Shown here: piece by piece, positions 54,142 through 61,691 of the stretch
Layout of the letters: each line of letters opens with the position of its first letter
Numbering within the stretch: the first letter of the stretch is position 1
NCBI RefSeq assembly: GCF_007747995.1
Contig: NZ_CP036276.1
Location: 5,570,001 to 5,634,000, forward strand
Direction of reading: 5' to 3'
Source of the DNA: Symmachiella dynata
GTDB taxonomy: Bacteria > Planctomycetota > Planctomycetia > Planctomycetales > Planctomycetaceae
DNA: 64,000 nt
Notes under the pieces: model-generated
Database searches by the model: none
Told to the model about the DNA's origin: nothing
What the model saw: only the letters and a program-made list of their open reading frames with translations
Made by a program: the position numbers and the translations under genes

Positions 54142-55737
54142 CTACCAGCGTGTGCCGGGGTCTGTTACGACCAAGACATGGAAACGCTCATAATCGCCGC
54201 GCCCCCAGGATATCGGCAAATAGCCAAAATAATTGCTGTAGAACCCTGCCCCATTGCTCATGACTTGTCCGCCCGGCTGCGTCTCTTCCAGCAATGAAAT
54301 TGCCCGGCAGTGATACTTGGCCGTTTGTATGAAAAACGTTTCGCTGCAGACAATAGAATCGCCCTTGCGCGGCTGAAAGGCGGGACTCAGCACTGACTTG
54401 GCCCCAGCTTTTTCTGCATACCACTGAAAGCCCCAATGCCCCCCATACCAAACCGAGCCCTCAAGCGGTTTTGTCGCGACAAGTTCGCGAGCTGCGCGGC
54501 GACCGAAGTCGGTTCTGCTTGCATCGAAATCAATGATAAGAAATCCTAACAGCAGCGATCCCGCTAACCAGACTCCCAAACCGGCCCGACGGATCGAGCG
54601 TGAATAGTGACGGCTCTCCAGGATTAACAGCAATGCCAGGGCCGGGACCGACAACACCAAATACTTGCTGGGCATATGAATGTACAAACAGATGGGTAAG
54701 GTAATCAGCAGCCATAAGCCAAGCAGAATCCGTAGCGCGTCGCGACGTTGACACGCGTCATACAAGATGTCCACCAAGCTGACCGCCCCCAGCCCCGCCA
54801 TGACAAACACCCACCAAGGCATGAGCGTGACCCAACAGATCAGCGTCGTGGGCAGCAGGGCCACCAGTGTTTGCCAACGAAACAGCTGCTTGCCCCGCAT
54901 CAGCAACCACGGCACAGCCAATGGTAACGCTAAAGTGAAGTGACCACAGAACGCCAGAAAATTACTGCTCGCACTTCGCAGGTTCAGAAAGCTTGTGGTT
55001 TGAGCCAGATTATTTGTCTCTGCCGCGGTATCCCCTGTCACCCAAGACACAACAAGCACAGCGGCCGGAATGGCAGCCAAAGCAGCCACGCTCAACCACC
55101 AGACAGATCGTTTTGCAATTTGCCCCTTTAGAGGCAGTACCAGCGTCAGCGCACAAATCCCGACAATCCCCGCCGTATGCGAACGGGTCAATACCGCGAG
55201 GCTCAAAAACACAAACGCCAAAAATGCCTGATGCCACTTTTGATGAGCCTGAAATGCCAGCCAGCGTTCCAGCCCCGCAAGGGCAAACGCAAGCCCCGGA
55301 ATGTCCGGCATCGCAGTGCTGCTCATCGCAATCACGGTGGGCGTGGCCACCAACATCAGTGAGGAGACGAGAGCCTCATTGCGGGAAAACCCGAGCAACA
55401 AGGCAATCCGCACCATGGAATAGGCCGACCAGCAGAGGAAGAGGGTCACCGTCAAATGCGCAACCCACTCCGCCCCATCCGCCAGCACCGTCGGCACTAA
55501 GATGTATGCCATCATCGGCCCCGTCGGCGAGAGGATGGAAGCGCGATCAAAGCGATCATTCCAAGCGATGTCGAACGAGGAGGGATGCCAAGGGTCGGTC
55601 AAGACATGCTGTGCTTGAAACAGAAAGTAAGGATCATCAATCGCGAATGCTTTGTTGTAAAAATAGCCGAAAAATGCGAACGCGATGATGATCGCCGGTA
55701 AGGCGGAGACCAAGGAGGTAGACGGGTTCAACTTCAA
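54142..55737 (-). CDS. GT39/ArnT-like membrane glycosyltransferase
   Basis: 531 residues with about twelve transmembrane helices. The acidic pair KAFAIDDPYFLFQAQHVL follows helix 1, the site that binds polyprenyl-phosphate sugars in GT39/ArnT-like enzymes; TAMPDIPGLAFALAGLERW matches the next conserved loop. The C-terminal ~140 residues form an external domain (SVWYGGHWGFQWYAEKAGAKSV as landmark: YGGHWGFQWYAE). Start is a TTG with GAGGTGAG upstream. It probably transfers a sugar from a lipid carrier outside the membrane to protein or lipid. Single gene next to the cassette array. Confidence 0.82.
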   Translation of the reverse strand: MKLNPSTSLVSALPAIIIAFAFFGYFYNKAFAIDDPYFLFQAQHVLTDPWHPSSFDIAWNDRFDRASILSPTGPMMAYILVPTVLADGAEWVAHLTVTLFLCWSAYSMVRIALLLGFSRNEALVSSLMLVATPTVIAMSSTAMPDIPGLAFALAGLERWLAFQAHQKWHQAFLAFVFLSLAVLTRSHTAGIVGICALTLVLPLKGQIAKRSVWWLSVAALAAIPAAVLVVSWVTGDTAAETNNLAQTTSFLNLRSASSNFLAFCGHFTLALPLAVPWLLMRGKQLFRWQTLVALLPTTLICWVTLMPWWVFVMAGLGAVSLVDILYDACQRRDALRILLGLWLLITLPICLYIHMPSKYLVLSVPALALLLILESRHYSRSIRRAGLGVWLAGSLLLGFLIIDFDASRTDFGRRAARELVATKPLEGSVWYGGHWGFQWYAEKAGAKSVLSPAFQPRKGDSIVCSETFFIQTAKYHCRAISLLEETQPGGQVMSNGAGFYSNYFGYLPISWGRGDYERFHVLVVTDPGTRW

Positions 55738-55871
55738 TACTCACCTCGGTGCGGTGCAGTGATCCCGCTGCGTCTTATTGATGAAATGACTGATCTGAAG
55801 AATCGAGTCGTGCTCTTGAATCGAAGACAGGATGGGTCGGTGCGTGAAATGGGTCAAATTCGCTTGGGAGC

Positions 55872-55934
55872 GGGTAAGAACCTATGCTTCAGAAGCCGCT
55901 TGATCCACCGCTCGCATGCAATGTGATGTTATCC
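55872..55934 (-). repeat. Degenerate attC-like site ending the array
   Basis: GGATAAC (minus strand, 55928-55934), eight bases after the stop of the 55942 gene, leads into CATTGCATGCGAGCGG, and the far end reads TTACCC (55872-55878), resembling the GGGTAAC end of the site at 56493. Shorter and less complementary than the three good sites. Confidence 0.4.
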
Positions 55935-55941
55935 CAGGGTA

Positions 55942-56466
55942 TCACACTGGTTCGAGAATTTCGTAGTCTTTTCCCGCCGAATTCGGTAATTCCATGTCGT
56001 AACGAATTCCAGTCAAAGACGCGAATAAATCAATGGGCACGTCGAATACGTGATCAACATCGTCGTCATCGTCAGCCTGCTCTCGGAGCTTGGCATCGCG
56101 GATTGCAACGTATCCATCAGGAGGTTCACCATCCGTTACCAAATGTGCTGGCGATTGCTGTGCGTCATGGAAGACAATCCACTTTTCCACTCCGTTTTCC
56201 CATCCCGTTGCAAAACTCGACATGCACGTCTCGTTCACATCGCAGAACAACAGTTCAGAATTAGCAGATAATTCGGCCAAGGCTTCGCTATGAGGTCGCG
56301 GATAGTCATTTAGGTACAACAGTTCCCAGCCAGTGGAAACCGTGGCACCGCAAACCGGAGACTCGGCAATCTCTTCATGCTGGCCAGTTCGTCGGACGCC
56401 ATATCGTTCGTATAGCGTATCAGCGTCAATTCCACGAACGGCGATCAGTGCGATACGGAAGCCCAT
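55942..56466 (-). CDS. Hypothetical cytoplasmic protein in cassette array
   Basis: 174 residues from the ATG at 56466. No signal or membrane helix. I do not recognise the family; landmarks FRIALIAVRGIDADTLYERYG, EEIAESPVCGATVSTGWELLYLND, LLFCDVNETCMSSFATGW and WIVFHDAQQSPAHLVTDG indicate a well-conserved alpha/beta protein and resemble proteins recurring in planctomycete genomes. The acidic cluster EQADDDDDVDHVFD lies near its end. GGA is eight bases before the ATG. It is flanked by attC-like sites on both sides. Confidence 0.65.
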   Translation of the reverse strand: MGFRIALIAVRGIDADTLYERYGVRRTGQHEEIAESPVCGATVSTGWELLYLNDYPRPHSEALAELSANSELLFCDVNETCMSSFATGWENGVEKWIVFHDAQQSPAHLVTDGEPPDGYVAIRDAKLREQADDDDDVDHVFDVPIDLFASLTGIRYDMELPNSAGKDYEILEPV

Positions 56467-56492
56467 AAAATGTCCAACGATGTTCTGAGTGG

Positions 56493-56586
56493 GGGTAACG
56501 ACTAAGTTCAAGCGGCGGGCACATTTGACATTAACTTCAAAACCAACGTCGTCGCCCGCTCGCTCGCGTACAACGCCTGGTTATGC
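56493..56586 (-). repeat. attC-like recombination site (94 bp)
   Basis: On the minus strand: GGCATAAC (containing the TAA stop of the 56581 gene), CAGGCGTTGTACGCGAGCG and an inner arm GCGGGC, then the complementary GCCCGCCGCTTGAAC and an end GTCGTTACCC. Arms pair with unpaired bases between them, as in attC. Confidence 0.7.
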
Positions 56587-57144
56587 CACACGTAGTTTGG
56601 TTCGTACACAGATCTCTTTTGCGATCGGTTCTTCGTTGATGGCGGTGTAGACGAAGAACCCACACCCGTCAGTATAGACGATTATTCGCTGATCGGTATC
56701 CGTACCGATTTCGAAGGCGATATCGAGGTCCACGATGGCTTGCGCCGGATTGACGCTTGGTGGCTGTGAAGGATGTGAAAATATTGGACCATAATCGATG
56801 CCTTCTGGAATCGTGGCGTCGTTGGAGGTGATCGAATTCCCAATTCTCGGCGGCGAAAACACAACGACGGTCGAGAGTATCCACAACGAAGTCATTGTCC
56901 CCAATCCAGACGCGATTGTTTCGAATTCAGATTCAACTGGTTCTATCAGCTTGGGGCGAGTGACATCAGCGCATTCGTGGTCATCATCCGGTGTAGCGAT
57001 TTCTTCGGGAATGATGAGGACATCGAATGTGTCGGTAGCAAGTTGGACAGCCCAACGATCGGTGGAAACGGCCATCAGTTGGCGACCAATCAACAGAGCG
57101 AGTCGTTCGCGTTCCATCTCGGGGATATTCGCATCATATCGCAT
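56581..57144 (-). CDS. Hypothetical protein in cassette array
   Basis: 187 residues from the ATG at 57144 (GGAG upstream). Soluble except for one moderately hydrophobic stretch (MTSLWILSTVVVFS). Landmarks: ERERLALLIGRQLMAVSTDRWAV, TDTFDVLIIPEEIATPDDDHECADV and DTDQRIIVYTDGCGFFVYTAI. No family recognised. The stop codon TAA forms part of the attC core GGCATAAC, exactly as in integron cassettes. A longer upstream frame runs through the neighbouring attC site and is rejected. Confidence 0.65.
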   Translation of the reverse strand: MRYDANIPEMERERLALLIGRQLMAVSTDRWAVQLATDTFDVLIIPEEIATPDDDHECADVTRPKLIEPVESEFETIASGLGTMTSLWILSTVVVFSPPRIGNSITSNDATIPEGIDYGPIFSHPSQPPSVNPAQAIVDLDIAFEIGTDTDQRIIVYTDGCGFFVYTAINEEPIAKEICVRTKLRVA

Positions 57145-57166
57145 CAATCGAACTCCGGATTCTGTG

Positions 57167-57256
57167 GCATAACGTCTAAAATCACCGGGTGGTCGCCAGC
57201 GACGTGGATTCGAGATTCTGATCGGACGGCAACTCCGGGGCATGGTTGTGTTATGC
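57167..57256 (-). repeat. attC-like recombination site (90 bp), best-formed copy
   Basis: Perfect 7-bp outer cores GCATAAC (57250-57256) and GTTATGC (57167-57173, minus strand). Inside, CATGCCCCGGAGTTGCCG pairs imperfectly with CTGGCGACCACCCGGTGATTT, leaving extrahelical bases. The TAA stop of the 57251 gene overlaps GCATAAC; the next gene begins 22 bp after GTTATGC. Confidence 0.78.
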
Positions 57257-57799
57257 GTCTTGGACGAGCAGATGTCGACAGCAACGCCGTAGAATCATGC
57301 AACTTGGCAGAGCTAACAGCAGAAACCAACTGGCAACGACAATGTACGGGATCACTGCTGTCTCGTACTTGATGATGCACGCGAGAATGATGAGAAATGT
57401 TGCGACGGTGTACGATGCGGTGAGTATCGTCATGGGGTAGATGAATCCGATGATCGTCGCCCGCTTCAGTTTAGATTGAAGAGAAAACGAATCCACAAAC
57501 TGAATGGAGCGAACCCAGATCATTATCGATAGAAGCACGGCGGCGGCCGATGCGGCAAGTCGATATGTTGCCGAAGTTGTTGATGCAACTTGCAGCAAGG
57601 AAATCGCAGACACAATTAAGGCGGTTGGTAGAAATCCAGCAGCGTCACCAGCATTCAACGAACGAGGACGGAGCGGTGATTTGGTTTCTGGTATCGGGAA
57701 GAGGTACTCCGGCGCCCAGAGCGGTGCGAAAACCACAAGGCATAAGGCCGGGCCAATTGCGAGAGTATAAATGAATGCGTCTTTGAGCTCGACTATCAT
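57251..57799 (-). CDS. Polytopic membrane protein in cassette array
   Basis: 182 residues with four to five transmembrane helices (YTLAIGPALCLVVFAPLW, GFLPTALIVSAISLLQVA, LAASAAAVLLSIMIWV, ATIIGFIYPMTILTASYTV, VIPYIVVASWFLLLALPSC). No family recognised. Small membrane proteins are common integron cassette cargo. ATG at 57799; its stop TAA is embedded in the attC core at 57250-57256. Confidence 0.65.
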   Translation of the reverse strand: MIVELKDAFIYTLAIGPALCLVVFAPLWAPEYLFPIPETKSPLRPRSLNAGDAAGFLPTALIVSAISLLQVASTTSATYRLAASAAAVLLSIMIWVRSIQFVDSFSLQSKLKRATIIGFIYPMTILTASYTVATFLIILACIIKYETAVIPYIVVASWFLLLALPSCMILRRCCRHLLVQDA

Positions 57800-57812
57800 C
57801 CGACACCTTGAG

Positions 57813-57907
57813 GCATCACGATCAGGATCACCGGGCCGAGAATTGACGTGAACGAGCGAAGCGAGCCAGCCCGGCTGTTCCAGCTCCGGTCCATCCGTTT
57901 GTTATGT
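57813..57907 (-). repeat. attC-like recombination site (95 bp), one end mutated
   Basis: On the minus strand ACATAAC (57901-57907; TAA is the stop of the 57902 gene) is followed by AAACGGATGGACCGGAGC, which pairs with CGGCCCGGTGATCCTGATC with one extra G in the left arm. The far core reads GTGATGC instead of GTTATGC. The AAACGGATG...CCGGAG pattern is typical of attC sites. Confidence 0.72.
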
Positions 57908-58369
57908 TTCGTGCCACAAAACGTAGATCGTCAGAGTGCTATTGTCGTTTTCTGTGAATCCAATGTTCAAGCCCCGGGTTCCTTGAGACTTTGGTGGAGG
58001 CACGGTGAAGTTCCCGCCAACGAGTGTTTGGGAAGAAACGTCCCACCAGTCATCTTTGGCATCTGGATCTAGAGCATAAACGCCAAAGTCAGATTTGAAT
58101 TTCGCGGAATCGACATGGGTTGCGTCAAAGATTTTCGATGGGTCGTCAGTCTTTGCGAGGAATTTGAAGCGGATGACATCGTCCATTCCCGATTGGAGGG
58201 AGAACCCGAGTGGTTCGATGTCCAGATCGGGATTGATGTACATCACATCACGGCAGTATTGAATCTCTTCTGGCGACGGAGTCGCCGTGCTTTTGGGGTT
58301 GGGAAATCCCATGAAGTCGGTTTGGCATCCGAGCAGACAGCATGCTGTGAATATTAGACAGGTACGCAT
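57902..58369 (-). CDS. Lipoprotein in cassette array
   Basis: 155 residues from the ATG at 58369. Leader MRTCLIFTACCLLGC has a lipobox LLGC (Cys15). The mature part is a small beta-rich domain (QYCRDVMYINPDLDIEPLGFSL, VIRFKFLAKTDDPSKIFDA, LNIGFTENDNSTLTIYVLWHET as landmarks) with no known family. GTTAGAT, a canonical cassette-boundary heptamer, lies 16 bases upstream. The stop TAA forms part of the attC core. Confidence 0.7.
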   Translation of the reverse strand: MRTCLIFTACCLLGCQTDFMGFPNPKSTATPSPEEIQYCRDVMYINPDLDIEPLGFSLQSGMDDVIRFKFLAKTDDPSKIFDATHVDSAKFKSDFGVYALDPDAKDDWWDVSSQTLVGGNFTVPPPKSQGTRGLNIGFTENDNSTLTIYVLWHET

Positions 58370-58384
58370 TTCGCTTCTTAGAAA

Positions 58385-58591
58385 TCTAACTTGTCTTCCA
58401 CTCAACAATCCACCTGGAGAGTAATCCGGACAAGCTTGGTGGTCAATTGCAGAGATCACGTGGGTGGCCTCAAAGACTTGTTCGAGCCATTGGAGTTTTT
58501 AAGTATCGTTGGCAACTTTGCAGGCCGGCCGTCCGGCGACTTCTTAAACAGCGTTAGAGTCTAGCTGGATGACCGGGCGTTTGCCAATTTT
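58385..58591 (-). repeat. Cassette-array spacer with GTTAGAT end and shared 58-bp segment
   Basis: Minus strand: CTCTAACGCTGTTTAAGAAG at ~58560-58541 resembles an attC opening, and GTTAGAT closes the spacer at 58391-58385. Bases 58488-58545 are similar to 60804-60860 (both carry TTGGAG, AGTAT, TTGGCAAC and CGGCGACTTC in order). A clear attC fold is not obtained. Confidence 0.5.
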
Positions 58592-59182
58592 TTAGCCGGC
58601 CCGTCTCCCGTGACCGTTCTCGTCACTGCGCATCCCAGCAATGAGCCGGATGCTGCCGTAGATGACGTGCACACGATCCCGAGGCAACCGGGAATCATTC
58701 AGGATGGCATCTGGCGGCACCTTCAAAAGCACTTTTCCGTTTTGGATGCACTGAAGGGCGGCATCATGTTTCAGCTTCAAATAGTCATCCCGCCATGAGC
58801 CGTAAAACACAGACGTTCCGTCCTCCCAAAATTTGTCGAAGCGTGGGAGATGACGACAGCACGCGTGTGGACAACACCAAGCGTATCCATCACCTTTGAA
58901 CTCAACGAGCAGTGCGTCATCGGGATTGGCCAACAACTGCGAGCGAACGTGTCTCCATTCGACAACGCGCAGGTCTCGTTTCATCGAACGCCGAAACGCC
59001 CACTTTCGAGGTAGGTTGGCGATCATACTTGGAAGAACCAGGACGAAAATAACGTACCCGAATACCGCGAATCCATAAAGCGTCCCGAAGATGACAATCG
59101 GCGGACCAAGCATAATTTGGATCGGCAACGACTGTGCGCCCAGCCATGTGTAGATGTTATTCTCGCTGTTATGTTCGCTCAT
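58592..59182 (-). CDS. Membrane-anchored hypothetical protein in cassette array
   Basis: 196 residues. Two hydrophobic segments at ~20-55 (LPIQIMLGPPIVIFGTLYGF, FGYVIFVLVLPSMIA) precede a cytoplasmic part with WCCPHACCRHLP, a Cys/His cluster that could bind metal, and landmarks LLANPDDALLVEFKGDGY and VLLKVPPDAILNDSRLP. The family is not recognised. The ATG has GGAGGAAG further upstream. Stop TAA is not within an attC core, unlike the three genes after it. Confidence 0.62.
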   Translation of the reverse strand: MSEHNSENNIYTWLGAQSLPIQIMLGPPIVIFGTLYGFAVFGYVIFVLVLPSMIANLPRKWAFRRSMKRDLRVVEWRHVRSQLLANPDDALLVEFKGDGYAWCCPHACCRHLPRFDKFWEDGTSVFYGSWRDDYLKLKHDAALQCIQNGKVLLKVPPDAILNDSRLPRDRVHVIYGSIRLIAGMRSDENGHGRRAG

Positions 59183-59368
59183 GGTAAGAGGTTTTCAACT
59201 TCCTCCAGTTGATGTCGTTAGGAACCGCCGCTCCGGCCGCCGTACCTCTGTAGCAATTTCACCTTCTCCGTTTGCCCGCGAGCCATTGCGATGTCCAGGG
59301 ACGCAGTGGTCCGTCTGTGCCGGACGTCCCCCACTCACTCGTGGCGACTGCGTTGTGCCTAGAACCAG

Positions 59369-59442
59369 TTTCAAAACCCGGGCGTGCCTGTTCAGGAATC
59401 TATAATACAAGTGTTTGCGTGACGCGTCAGAGGGTTTTGAAA
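59369..59442. repeat. 74-bp intergenic element, copy 3
   Basis: Outer arms AGTTTCAAAACCC and GGGTTTTGAAACT (59367-59379 and 59432-59444) are a perfect 13-bp inverted repeat. Same 74-bp core length as copies at 6188 and 14921. It occupies part of a 302-bp gap without genes; the same gap has a 24-bp motif at 59315-59338 (CTGTGCCGGACG start) repeated with two changes at 61486-61508. Confidence 0.72.
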
Positions 59443-59484
59443 CTACTTGTAAATAGCATCAACCTGAATAATCCGCGATTAAAA

Positions 59485-59991
59485 TCAGTCGAAGTCGATG
59501 ATTGAAGAGGAAAGCAAGGCTCGAACTTTATTCTGTGCCTCGCTGGAAAGGTTACCGGGTGGAACGTAGATAAATTGCACACCGCGAAAACGAGAGAGTC
59601 GGCTGATGTCGGAGTCAGTCGGAAAGTCGCCCTCAAAATTAAGTGAGTTCAGGCCCAACTCGCTAATCGTGTCCAATTGCCGATCTGTAAGTGAATCATA
59701 TGCAAGCGTAAGTGCTTCTAGGTTGCGAAGGTCGGGCAGCAGGGCGAATGTCGTTTCCTTTGGCACCTCAGCTGGGATCTCAAGCTGCACAATGGGGGGA
59801 CGGCCGGTGATAATCTCTAGAAAGCTAACCCAGTCGTCGCCCTCCGCGCCCAATGAACACAGCGTTTCGTACGACGCGTATTCACGCTCTGCGGCACGTC
59901 GTACTGTGAGGATAGAGACGACAACAGCAACGCACACCACAATCGCGATGCATGCCGGTATTGTCGAACGACGGTTGGTAGCGTTATTCAT
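59485..59991 (-). CDS. Single-pass membrane protein with leucine-rich segment, in array
   Basis: 168 residues from the ATG at 59991. Transmembrane helix PACIAIVVCVAVVVSILTV near the N-terminus, then an exposed domain with two LRR-like turns (LLPDLRNLEALTLAYDSLTD, ISELGLNSLNFEGDFPTD). A GTTAGGC heptamer lies 12-18 bases upstream, as expected at a cassette start. No family assigned. Similar in layout to the larger LRR protein at 61692. Confidence 0.62.
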   Translation of the reverse strand: MNNATNRRSTIPACIAIVVCVAVVVSILTVRRAAEREYASYETLCSLGAEGDDWVSFLEIITGRPPIVQLEIPAEVPKETTFALLPDLRNLEALTLAYDSLTDRQLDTISELGLNSLNFEGDFPTDSDISRLSRFRGVQFIYVPPGNLSSEAQNKVRALLSSSIIDFD

Positions 59992-60002
59992 AGAAAACAA
60001 TG

Positions 60003-60047
60003 TGCCTAACAAGGTTGGTCCAGAAAGTGTCGTAGACCCAGTTGTGC
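60003..60047 (-). repeat. Short attC-like end (GTTAGGC)
   Basis: Minus strand: GCACAACTGGGTC ... CTGGACCAACCTTGTTAGGC. A 45-base imperfect hairpin (GGGTC/GGACC) ends in the canonical GTTAGGC just before the 59991 start. Weak on its own. Confidence 0.4.
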
Positions 60048-60105
60048 CGGATGAAACCCCACTCGCAACGGTCGGTACAACGGGGCCTGCGCCACTTCGA
60101 TCAGA

Positions 60106-60765
60106 TCATACGATTCGACTGTTGTAAAAAACACAGGTAAAGTAGCGCGATCGTTTTCGGATGGCCAACCAGGCGCTCGTGCAGCATGCAAGGAAAACGA
60201 CCACTCCAATCATTGCACATCCCGTGCGCCCCACGAGGAGTAACAGTCCACCGTGTCGAACACGACCAATGACGACCGGATCCCACATCATGACGACCGC
60301 ATAGAGACAGACTAATGTCATGATGGCCCCAAAAAATTGGGACCACGCAACCGACAGCACGCTGGCTAACTCATCAGAGCACTTCACAGGAGTAGTCACT
60401 GAGTTGCCGATCGCCGAAAGCAGTTGCTTTTTATCTTGGTCCGAGGCGATGCATGTCCTCGCAGTTTTGCGTTTGTTTCCGTCGTGGTAGGTCAAGACGA
60501 TGTCGGGTGAAAAATCGCTCCAGACGATCTTTTCCAACTGTTCGATCGGAAAGGCTGTAGCGGTATGCTGAATCATCTTTAACGTGGCAAGCACTTCATC
60601 AACAGTCGCCCCGCCCACCAGCCGCAACCGCGCGACTTCGGTGCCATAAAGCACGCTCACAATACGCAATTTGCCCTCCTCAATGGCGGTGATATGCAGC
60701 GGCCCCCCGGGATAGTCGTTGACATAGCTGGTGCAAAGGAATTGTGGATTAGGCTGCGCATCCAT
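60106..60765 (-). CDS. Membrane protein with N-terminal soluble domain, in array
   Basis: 219 residues. A soluble N-terminal half (~1-130: NPQFLCTSYVNDYPGGPLHI, LATLKMIQHTATAFPIEQLEKIVW) precedes three hydrophobic helices (FFGAIMTLVCLYAVVMMW, GLLLLVGRTGCAMIGVVVF and its continuation CTSAWLAIRK). No known family. Probably a membrane-anchored sensor or lipid-associated protein; that is a guess. The ATG at 60765 is the only good start. Confidence 0.62.
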   Translation of the reverse strand: MDAQPNPQFLCTSYVNDYPGGPLHITAIEEGKLRIVSVLYGTEVARLRLVGGATVDEVLATLKMIQHTATAFPIEQLEKIVWSDFSPDIVLTYHDGNKRKTARTCIASDQDKKQLLSAIGNSVTTPVKCSDELASVLSVAWSQFFGAIMTLVCLYAVVMMWDPVVIGRVRHGGLLLLVGRTGCAMIGVVVFLACCTSAWLAIRKRSRYFTCVFYNSRIV

Positions 60766-60803
60766 TTGGGCGAAATCTCCAATTACAAGTCGGGCCTAGC
60801 AGA

Positions 60804-60860
60804 CCGTTGGAGGGATTTGAGTATTTTTGGCAACATTACGGGCAGATTTCGCGGCGACTT
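60804..60860. repeat. Second copy of the 58-bp spacer segment
   Basis: Resembles 58488-58545: CCGTTGGAG, then TTGAGTAT, TTGGCAAC and GCGGCGACTTC in the same order and spacing within a few bases. It lies between two array genes. Confidence 0.55.
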
Positions 60861-60921
60861 CGTCGGCCGAAATCGAATCTATCTGGGGCCCCCACGCATG
60901 TCTTGGTCGCCTGCCGTTGTG

Positions 60922-61350
60922 TCACCAAAACTTCCACCACGGCTTTTGGTGCGTAGGCAAGACTTCGTCTTTGGTATCCAATACTTCTCCCCCTGGGCCG
61001 TACTCCTCGCCGTCATCACCCAAAACCTTGGCGTCCACACTTGATGCAATTTGGTACATTTTTCTAAGGATTTCGTCGTCAGGATTCTTAACCGAGATAC
61101 GGCCTCCCCAAAAGTCTAACCAAGCCTTGATGCCCGACACATCGTAGCCCGAGTATGCGGTCCATACAGCAAGTCCTTTGTTTTCATATCGAATCACGTC
61201 GCCATGTGGTGTTCGCACCTCGGCCTCGTTGTCCATCCGCATGGTATCATCCGCCGCAACGTAGTCACGCCATTCTTCAAACGAGATTCCGCCGCCGACT
61301 TCCTCGTCCGACCACTCGTCGTTTCGAGAGATGTGAATATCGTAACCCAT
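60922..61350 (-). CDS. Small cytoplasmic protein of a widespread unknown family, in array
   Basis: 142 residues from the ATG at 61350 (a TTG at 61371 is rejected). Opening MGYDIHISRNDEWSDEE followed by ISFEEWRDYVAADDTM is a pattern I have seen in accessory genes of diverse bacteria, but no function is known. Landmarks: RYENKGLAVWTAYSG, GGRISVKNPDDEILRKMYQIA. C-terminus HQKPWWKFW is aromatic. Soluble. It would fit a bacteriocin- or toxin-immunity protein; nothing proves it. Confidence 0.66.
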   Translation of the reverse strand: MGYDIHISRNDEWSDEEVGGGISFEEWRDYVAADDTMRMDNEAEVRTPHGDVIRYENKGLAVWTAYSGYDVSGIKAWLDFWGGRISVKNPDDEILRKMYQIASSVDAKVLGDDGEEYGPGGEVLDTKDEVLPTHQKPWWKFW

Positions 61351-61691
61351 GAGGAACACTCGGTAAAACAACTTAAATTTCTCTACAATCGAAACAGTGA
61401 GTGACGTCGGTCAACCGGTTAGCTAACGCAAACCATGTTCGACAATCAATCTCACAAACTGTCAGGCGGCTGCCTGACCTACTCGCTGTGCCGGACGCCC
61501 GCCACTCACAACGGCCGGTTTAACCGGCCCAACGTCACTTTATTCCGTTTTTTAATAGTTCAATTAGAATTTGGATCACCGTGAAAACGCCGTTTCGCGA
61601 TGAGAACATTGAGTCGAATGTCGCGAACCGGGATGGTCAGCTTGAGCTTACTGTTGAACGATTAGGTAAGTCGGCAACGTGGATGAATTGA
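61351..61691. other. Intergenic region with hairpins
   Basis: 341 bp without a supportable gene. It holds GTTAGCTAAC (61418-61427), a GTCAGGC-GGCT-GCCTGAC hairpin (61461-61478, like the GGCAGGC unit at 21619 and 62893) and GGCCGGT-TTA-ACCGGCC (61513-61529). Confidence 0.5.
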
